A DNA stretch of 21,692 nucleotides from Chlorobiota bacterium (GTDB lineage Bacteria > Bacteroidota > Bacteroidia > Flavobacteriales > Flavobacteriaceae). Below the pieces are notes generated by a model. That model was not told the DNA's origin. It worked only from the letters and a program-made list of their open reading frames with translations, and made no database searches. The first letter of the stretch is position 1. The number at the start of each line of letters is the position of its first letter. Location of the stretch: positions 1 through 21,692 of the forward strand of contig JAADHG010000209.1 in the NCBI GenBank assembly GCA_013151975.1, read 5' to 3'. Position numbers and translations under genes: made by a program. Below are positions 16,913 to 21,692 of this stretch, piece by piece.

Positions 16913-18262
16913 ATGAAATTTATAGAAGGTATAAAAAATGTTTGGAAAATAACGGAGCTAAAAGATAGAATTCTTTTAACCATTGGAATGCTTTTAGTAT
17001 ATCGTTTTGGAGCGCAAGTAACATTACCAGGTATTGATGCAGCTCAATTAGGGAATTTAGCTGCAAGTACTGATTCTGGTATATTAGGACTACTAAACGC
17101 ATTTACAGGAGGAGCTTTTGCTAAGGCTTCTGTTTTTGCATTAGGAATTATGCCTTATATTTCTGCATCTATTGTAGTGCAATTAATGGGAATTGCAATT
17201 CCTTATTTACAAAAGCTACAAAAAGAAGGAGCAAGTGGACAAAAGAAGATTACACAAATTACACGTTGGTTAACCATTGCAATATGTATGGTACAAGCAC
17301 CGGGTTATTTAGTAAGCTTACCTAGTTTAGGAATTCCTCAAAGCGCATTTTTATTAGGACAAGGAGGGGTGTTCTATTTCTCTTCAATAACTATCTTAGT
17401 AACAGGGACTATTTTCGCGATGTGGTTAGGAGAAAAAATCACAGATAAGGGAGTTGGTAACGGTATTTCAATATTAATTATGGTTGGTATTGTTGCAAGA
17501 TTACCTATCTCTTTTGTTCAAGAATACGCAGCGAGAGTTACCGAGTCTAATGGAGGTTTAATCATGATTTTAATAGAACTTGTAATTTGGTTAGTTATTA
17601 TTATGGCATCTATAATGCTTGTTATGGCTGTTCGTAAAATTGCAGTACAGTATGCTAGACGTACAGCATCTGGAGGTTATGAGAAAAATATTTTTGGATC
17701 TCGACAATACATTCCATTAAAATTAAACGCTTCGGGTGTAATGCCAATCATTTTTGCGCAAGCTATTATGTTTGTACCTAGTTTAATTGGAAGTTCTTCA
17801 TTTTTGAAGGACACAGGAACAGGACAATGGATGCAAGCTCAATTTTCTGATATGTTCGGATTTTGGTATAATTTTGTATTTGCTTTATTAATTATAATAT
17901 TCACATACTTTTATACTGCAATTACAGTGCCCACTAATAAGATGGCAGACGATTTAAAACGAAGTGGAGGATTTATCCCAGGCATACGTCCAGGTTCTGA
18001 AACTTCAGAATATTTAGATAAAATAATGTCACAAATAACTTTGCCAGGATCTATATTCCTAGCATTGATTGCAGTGTTCCCTGCATTTATTGTGAAGTTA
18101 ATGAATGTACAACAAGGATGGGCATTATTCTTTGGAGGTACCTCATTATTAATTATGGTTGGAGTTGCAATAGATACAATGCAACAAGTAAATTCATATT
18201 TGTTGAATAAACATTATGACGGCTTGATGAAGACAGGTAAAAATAGAAAAGCAACAGCTTAA
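16913..18262 (+). CDS. secY: Preprotein translocase subunit SecY
   Basis: SecY forms the protein-conducting channel of the SecYEG translocon in the inner membrane. It takes in secreted proteins such as the two outer-membrane proteins encoded at the start of this window. The 449 residues hold about ten hydrophobic segments in the usual spacing. Family signatures include GIMPYISASIVVQLM (near TM2), GEKITDKGVGNGISILIMVGI (before TM5), and the cytosolic C5 loop RSGGFIPGIRPGSETSEYLD (from residue 350, with Arg359 as the SecA-sensitive Arg). It is placed after rplO, as in nearly all bacteria. adk and map, often next in other groups, are not present. Confidence 0.98.
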   Translation: MKFIEGIKNVWKITELKDRILLTIGMLLVYRFGAQVTLPGIDAAQLGNLAASTDSGILGLLNAFTGGAFAKASVFALGIMPYISASIVVQLMGIAIPYLQKLQKEGASGQKKITQITRWLTIAICMVQAPGYLVSLPSLGIPQSAFLLGQGGVFYFSSITILVTGTIFAMWLGEKITDKGVGNGISILIMVGIVARLPISFVQEYAARVTESNGGLIMILIELVIWLVIIMASIMLVMAVRKIAVQYARRTASGGYEKNIFGSRQYIPLKLNASGVMPIIFAQAIMFVPSLIGSSSFLKDTGTGQWMQAQFSDMFGFWYNFVFALLIIIFTYFYTAITVPTNKMADDLKRSGGFIPGIRPGSETSEYLDKIMSQITLPGSIFLALIAVFPAFIVKLMNVQQGWALFFGGTSLLIMVGVAIDTMQQVNSYLLNKHYDGLMKTGKNRKATA

Positions 18263-18271
18263 TATATTACT

Positions 18272-18487
18272 ATGGCAAAACAAGCAGCAATAGAACAAGA
18301 CGGAACAATTATAGAAGCATTGTCAAATGCTATGTTTCGTGTTGAATTAGAAAATGGTCACATTGTGACAGCACATATTTCTGGTAAAATGCGTATGCAT
18401 TATATTAAATTATTACCAGGAGACAAAGTTAAATTAGAAATGAGTCCTTATGATTTATCTAAGGCGAGAATAACTTATAGATACTAA
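18272..18487 (+). CDS. infA: Translation initiation factor IF-1
   Basis: IF-1 is an OB-fold factor that occupies the ribosomal A site during initiation and strengthens IF-2 and IF-3 action. At 71 residues it is the usual size. Typical stretches are [66 protein letters not shown], quoted here only in part by its key blocks: [15 protein letters not shown] and [10 protein letters not shown].. The gene sits 9 nt after secY and 4 nt before rpmJ. In many other genomes map lies between secY and infA; here it does not. Confidence 0.97.
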   Translation: MAKQAAIEQDGTIIEALSNAMFRVELENGHIVTAHISGKMRMHYIKLLPGDKVKLEMSPYDLSKARITYRY

Positions 18488-18491
18488 TACG

Positions 18492-18608
18492 ATGAAAGTA
18501 AGAGCATCAATTAAAAAAAGAAGCGCAGATTGTAAAATAGTGCGTAGAAAAGGTAGACTTTACGTAATCAACAAAAAGAATCCTAGATTCAAACAAAGAC
18601 AAGGTTAA
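18492..18608 (+). CDS. rpmJ: 50S ribosomal protein L36, zinc-free form
   Basis: L36 is the smallest 50S protein and bridges rRNA elements near the base of the L7/L12 stalk. The 38 codons read [20 protein letters not shown], then [18 protein letters not shown], so the identity is certain. The usual zinc ligands of the C+ form (Cys11, Cys14, Cys27 and a His near 32) are reduced to Cys14 alone. Ser11, Asn27 and Phe33 stand in the other positions. This is therefore the zinc-independent C- form. Such forms tolerate zinc shortage. It is 4 nt after infA and 2 nt before rpsM. Confidence 0.95.
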   Translation: MKVRASIKKRSADCKIVRRKGRLYVINKKNPRFKQRQG

Positions 18609-18610
18609 TT

Positions 18611-18985
18611 ATGGCTAGAATTGCAGGTGTAGACATACCAAAACAAAAAAGAGGAGTAATCTCTTTAACTTATATCTACGGAGTAGGTAGAAGCAGAGCA
18701 AAAGAAATATTAGCTACGGCTAAAGTAGATGAAAGCACAAAAGTTTCAGATTGGACTGATGAAGAAATCAGTAAAATCCGTGAAGCTGTTGGAACTTTTA
18801 AAATTGAAGGAGAGTTACGCTCTGAAACACAATTAAACATTAAGCGATTAATGGATATTGGTTGTTACAGAGGAATACGTCATAGATCAGGGCTTCCATT
18901 AAGAGGACAACGCACTAAGAATAACTCAAGAACAAGAAAAGGTAGAAGAAAAACAGTTGCTAACAAGAAAAAAGTAACTAAATAA
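18611..18985 (+). CDS. rpsM: 30S ribosomal protein S13
   Basis: S13 sits at the top of the 30S head, forms bridges to L5 and contacts the P-site tRNA with its C-terminal tail. The 124 residues are typical. It begins [30 protein letters not shown], with the helix-two-turn-helix YGVGxxxA motif. It continues to [33 protein letters not shown], and ends in a basic tail. It opens the alpha-type group (rpsM, rpsK, rpsD, rpoA, rplQ) but is only 2 nt from rpmJ. No promoter fits between them. Confidence 0.98.
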   Translation: MARIAGVDIPKQKRGVISLTYIYGVGRSRAKEILATAKVDESTKVSDWTDEEISKIREAVGTFKIEGELRSETQLNIKRLMDIGCYRGIRHRSGLPLRGQRTKNNSRTRKGRRKTVANKKKVTK

Positions 18986-18996
18986 TAATTAGTAAA

Positions 18997-19380
18997 ATGG
19001 CAAAGTCAAGTACTAAAAAACGTAAAGTTATAGTAGAATCTACTGGAGAAGCACATATTACAGCTTCTTTCAATAACATTATTATATCTCTTACCAACAA
19101 AAAAGGCGATGTAATTTCATGGTCATCAGCTGGTAAATTAGGATTTAGAGGTTCTAAGAAAAACACGCCTTACGCTGCACAATTAGCTGCGGAAGATGCT
19201 TTAGCAACAGCAAAAGAAGCTGGTTTAAGAAAAGTAAAAGTGTATGTAAAAGGACCTGGTAATGGTAGAGAATCTGCTATTAGAGCAATCCATAATGGAG
19301 GTATTGAAGTTACAGAAATTATTGATGTAACACCAACGCCGCATAATGGATGTAGACCTCCAAAACGTAGAAGAGTTTAA
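18997..19380 (+). CDS. rpsK: 30S ribosomal protein S11
   Basis: S11 lines the platform of the 30S subunit near the E-site codon. The 127-residue length is normal. Signatures are [46 protein letters not shown], in which the Asn-Asn after SF and the SSAGxxGFRGxxKxTPYAAQ block are conserved. The C-terminus is [24 protein letters not shown] ([19 protein letters not shown]). It lies 11 nt after rpsM. The next gap, to rpsD, is 92 nt and structured. Confidence 0.98.
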   Translation: MAKSSTKKRKVIVESTGEAHITASFNNIIISLTNKKGDVISWSSAGKLGFRGSKKNTPYAAQLAAEDALATAKEAGLRKVKVYVKGPGNGRESAIRAIHNGGIEVTEIIDVTPTPHNGCRPPKRRRV

Positions 19381-19401
19381 GTTTAATAAATAAGTATCAA
19401 C

Positions 19402-19457
19402 GAGAGATCAACGATTATCGAAGGATAAGACTAAGACCTTAATTCATAATCACTCTC
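19402..19457 (+). promoter_or_regulatory. Folded leader before rpsD (candidate S4 control element)
   Basis: The 92-nt rpsK-rpsD gap (19381-19472) can fold on itself. GAGAG (19402-19406) pairs with CTCTC (19453-19457). GATTAT (19413-19418) pairs with ATAATC (19446-19451). AAGG (19421-19424) pairs with CCTT (19437-19440). There is no T-run, so it is not a terminator, and no TAnnTTTG promoter. S4 is the translational repressor of the alpha operon in E. coli and of rpsD in Bacillus. A leader directly before rpsD fits that logic, but no sequence match to known S4 sites is claimed. Confidence 0.45.
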
Positions 19458-19472
19458 AAAACAAATTATAAT

Positions 19473-20078
19473 ATGGCAAGATATACTGGTCCTAAAACTA
19501 AAATAGCACGTAAATTTGGTGAAGCTATTTTTGGTGAAGATAAATCTTTTGAAAAAAGAAATTATCCTCCGGGGCAACACGGAAACAATAGAAGACGTGG
19601 TAAAAAATCGGAGTATGCTATCCAACTTATGGAAAAGCAAAAAGCTAAATACACTTATGGTGTTTTAGAACGTCAATTTAGAAACATGTTTAAAAAAGCA
19701 ACTGCTGCATCTGGAATTACAGGAGAGGTGTTGTTACAATTATGTGAATCTAGATTAGACAATGTTGTGTATAGAATGGGATTATCTCGTTCTAGAAGAG
19801 GAGCAAGACAATTAGTTTCTCACAGACATATTACAGTAAATGGACAAATCGTTAACATCGCTTCGTATTCTTTAAAAGCAGGAGATGTAGTAGCGGTTAG
19901 AGAAAAATCTAAGTCTTTAGAAACCATTGAAAATGCATTAGCAGGTTCAAGTCACGTTTATGAGTGGATTACATGGAATAATGATACTAAGCAAGGAACA
20001 TTTGTTTCCGTTCCTTCAAGAATTCAAATTCCTGAAAACATTAATGAGCAATTCATCGTCGAATTATATTCTAAATAA
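19473..20078 (+). CDS. rpsD: 30S ribosomal protein S4
   Basis: S4 starts assembly of the 30S body, binding the five-way junction of 16S rRNA, and influences decoding accuracy. It is 201 residues, the usual length. It begins [20 protein letters not shown]. The S4 RNA-binding domain is about 92-140 ([33 protein letters not shown]). The N-terminal part lacks the Cys cluster of zinc-binding S4. The motif [34 protein letters not shown] is standard. It follows the 92-nt folded gap and precedes rpoA by 20 nt. In other bacteria S4 represses its own operon. Confidence 0.98.
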   Translation: MARYTGPKTKIARKFGEAIFGEDKSFEKRNYPPGQHGNNRRRGKKSEYAIQLMEKQKAKYTYGVLERQFRNMFKKATAASGITGEVLLQLCESRLDNVVYRMGLSRSRRGARQLVSHRHITVNGQIVNIASYSLKAGDVVAVREKSKSLETIENALAGSSHVYEWITWNNDTKQGTFVSVPSRIQIPENINEQFIVELYSK

Positions 20079-20098
20079 TAACTGATACATTAAGCAAT

Positions 20099-21091
20099 AT
20101 GGCAATTTTAAATTTTCAAAAGCCCGATAAAGTAATCATGATCGATTCAACCGATTTTGAAGGGAAATTCGAATTTAGACCTTTAGAACCAGGTTATGGA
20201 TTAACTGTTGGTAATGCTTTAAGAAGAGTATTATTATCTTCATTAGAAGGATTTGCAATTACATCAGTTAGAATTGAAGGCGTAGAGCATGAGTTTTCTA
20301 CAATTGCAGGTGTAGTTGAAGATGTAACAGAAATTATACTTAACTTAAAACAAATACGTTTTAAGCGTCAAATAGACGAAATTGATAACGAGTCAGTATC
20401 TATTTCAATTTCAGGACAAGAGCAAATAACTGCTGGAGATTTCCAAAAGTTTATTTCAGGCTTTCAAGTATTAAATTCAGATTTAGTAATCTGCAATCTT
20501 GATCCTAAAGTAAGCATAAATATGGAGATTAGTATAGAAAAAGGTAGAGGTTATGTACCTGCTGAAGAAAATAAAAAGGCTACAGCACCAATGGGAACCA
20601 TCTTTACAGATTCTATTTATACACCTATAAAAAATGTTAAATATAGCGTTGAGAATTTTCGTGTAGAGCAAAAAACCGATTACGAAAAATTAGTTTTTGA
20701 AATCGTTACCGACGGTTCTATCATTCCTCAAGACGCTTTAACCGAAGCTGCTAAAATATTAATTCATCACTTCATGTTATTCTCTGATGAGCGTATTACA
20801 TTAGAAGCTGACGAAATAGCACAAACTGAAACTTATGATGAAGAATCACTTCACATGAGACAGTTATTGAAAACCAAACTTATTGATATGGATCTTTCAG
20901 TACGTGCACTTAACTGTTTAAAAGCAGCCGAAGTAGATACATTAGGAGACTTAGTATCGTTTAACAAAAACGACTTGATGAAGTTCCGTAATTTCGGTAA
21001 GAAATCTTTAACAGAACTAGAAGAACTTGTAAATGTTAAAGGACTTAACTTCGGAATGGATTTAAGCAAATATAAATTAGATAAAGATTAA
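20099..21091 (+). CDS. rpoA: DNA-directed RNA polymerase alpha subunit
   Basis: Alpha forms the dimer on which RNA polymerase assembles, and its C-terminal domain touches upstream DNA and activators. The 330 residues split into an NTD (about 1-235, with [23 protein letters not shown]) and a CTD (about 250-330). The CTD carries [21 protein letters not shown], with Arg269 matching E. coli Arg265 for UP-element contact, and [14 protein letters not shown] linker rich in Glu ([14 protein letters not shown]) joins the two. It sits in the usual place between rpsD (20 nt) and rplQ (61 nt), so polymerase and ribosome synthesis are tied together. Confidence 0.98.
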   Translation: MAILNFQKPDKVIMIDSTDFEGKFEFRPLEPGYGLTVGNALRRVLLSSLEGFAITSVRIEGVEHEFSTIAGVVEDVTEIILNLKQIRFKRQIDEIDNESVSISISGQEQITAGDFQKFISGFQVLNSDLVICNLDPKVSINMEISIEKGRGYVPAEENKKATAPMGTIFTDSIYTPIKNVKYSVENFRVEQKTDYEKLVFEIVTDGSIIPQDALTEAAKILIHHFMLFSDERITLEADEIAQTETYDEESLHMRQLLKTKLIDMDLSVRALNCLKAAEVDTLGDLVSFNKNDLMKFRNFGKKSLTELEELVNVKGLNFGMDLSKYKLDKD

Positions 21092-21093
21092 TA

Positions 21094-21136
21094 CATCATA
21101 TTTTGCTCCTCAATATTGAGTAGAAGCAAGATGATG
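21094..21136 (+). promoter_or_regulatory. Long hairpin between rpoA and rplQ
   Basis: Three nested pairings stack: CATCAT (21094-21099) with ATGATG (21131-21136), TTGCT (21103-21107) with AGCAA (21125-21129), and the self-complementary CTCAATATTGAG (21109-21120) as the tip. Small bulges separate them. No T-run follows, so it is not a normal intrinsic terminator. It begins 2 nt after the rpoA stop and ends 16 nt before the rplQ ATG. It may be an RNA processing or stabilising site, or a control element for L17; the role is unknown. Confidence 0.55.
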
Positions 21137-21152
21137 ATTAAAAGAAAATATA

Positions 21153-21626
21153 ATGAGACACGGAAAAAAAGTAAACCATTTAGGTAGAAAAACGGCTCAC
21201 AGAAAAGCAATGTTAGCTAATATGGCTTGTTCTTTAATAGAACATAAACGTATTAATACAACAATAGCAAAAGCTAAAGCGTTAAAGCAATTTGTAGAAC
21301 CTATGATTACTAAATCAAAGGAAGATACAACACATAACAGACGTATTGTGTTTAGTCGATTAAGACAAAAAGAAGCTGTTACAGAATTGTTTAGAGAGGT
21401 TGCTGCTAAAGTTGGAGATCGCCCAGGAGGATATACAAGAATTATAAAGCTTGGTAATCGTCTTGGTGATAATGCTGATATGGCTATGATTGAACTTGTA
21501 GATTATAATGAAATTTATAACGCAGGTAAAGAAAAGAAAAAAACAACAAGAAGAAGTAGAAGAGGCGGTAACAAGGCTGTAACTACTCCAGTTGTAGAAA
21601 CTAAAGCTTCAAACGAAGAAGAATAG
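21153..21626 (+). CDS. rplQ: 50S ribosomal protein L17
   Basis: L17 lies near the peptide exit site of the 50S subunit. The core is clear: [44 protein letters not shown], and the C-terminal [24 protein letters not shown]. The protein is 157 residues against 127 in E. coli. The extra part is a charged tail ([21 protein letters not shown], then an acidic end NEEE), probably unstructured; I believe such tails are common in Bacteroidota. It is the last gene of the cluster and is followed by a strong terminator 28 nt after the stop. Confidence 0.97.
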   Translation: MRHGKKVNHLGRKTAHRKAMLANMACSLIEHKRINTTIAKAKALKQFVEPMITKSKEDTTHNRRIVFSRLRQKEAVTELFREVAAKVGDRPGGYTRIIKLGNRLGDNADMAMIELVDYNEIYNAGKEKKKTTRRSRRGGNKAVTTPVVETKASNEEE

Positions 21627-21654
21627 TATATAATAAATCGATTTTAAGATATGT

Positions 21655-21688
21655 AAAAAAGGGTAAACAAATTTGTTTACCCTTTTTT
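21655..21688 (+). terminator. Rho-independent terminator after rplQ, bidirectional
   Basis: AAAAAAGGGTAAACAAA (21655-21671) is followed at once by its exact reverse complement TTTGTTTACCCTTTTTT (21672-21688), a perfect 34-bp palindrome. On the plus strand a GGGTAAAC stem ends in six T, the form of an intrinsic terminator. On the minus strand the six A become T, so transcripts coming from the right would also stop here. It closes the ribosomal cluster. Confidence 0.93.
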
Positions 21689-21692
21689 ATTA

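Noticed and set aside
1..21692. Search for tRNA, rRNA, CRISPR arrays, insertion sequences or phage genes
   Set aside because: I saw no repeat-spacer pattern, transposase, integrase, tRNA-like cloverleaf or rRNA sequence anywhere in the window.

Overview
The window is a chromosomal segment from an AT-rich member of the Bacteroidota, most likely a marine-type Flavobacteriaceae; I cannot name the genus. Four things point there. The main operon has a textbook Bacteroidota promoter (TTTG, 19 nt, TACCTTTG). Start codons are preceded by A-rich stretches, not Shine-Dalgarno sites. A SusC-type TonB-linked porin is present. The gene order runs fusA-rpsJ-rplC without tuf, and secY-infA without map.

Region 1 (1-4405, minus strand) holds two outer-membrane protein genes. 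The first is a SusC/RagA-like TonB-dependent transporter whose C-terminus is cut by the window edge. The second is an Omp85-type (BamA/TamA/FhaC-like) POTRA plus beta-barrel protein that seems to start at TTG. They are transcribed away from the ribosomal cluster.

Region 2 (4406-7861, plus strand) is the str-type part: promoter, a small hairpin at the expected transcript start, then rpsL-rpsG-fusA-rpsJ. It is followed by a 210-nt gap (7862-8071) with several hairpins. The last of these looks exactly like an intrinsic terminator, just before rplC-rplD, so an attenuation leader is likely. Two short reading frames also lie in this gap.

Region 3 (8072-18608, plus strand) is the fused S10/spc-type array: rplC, rplD, rplW, rplB, rpsS, rplV, rpsC, rplP, rpmC, rpsQ, rplN, rplX, rplE, rpsN, rpsH, rplF, rplR, rpsE, rpmD, rplO, secY, infA, rpmJ. 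Junctions are mostly 1-nt overlaps to 19-nt gaps. rpsN (S14) is interrupted by an apparent frameshift near codon 29, in an A4T5 stretch, and is followed by a 65-nt gap with a hairpin.

Region 4 (18611-21692, plus strand) is the alpha-type array: rpsM, rpsK, rpsD, rpoA, rplQ. Structured gaps precede rpsD (92 nt) and rplQ (61 nt), and a strong palindromic terminator closes the window.

Together the plus-strand genes supply about half of the ribosomal proteins, EF-G, IF-1, the SecY channel and the RNA polymerase alpha subunit. This is mainly a housekeeping region and I see no accessory or defence system in it. The items worth a second look are the rpsN lesion and the unexplained structured gaps, which sit where ribosomal-protein autoregulation would be expected.
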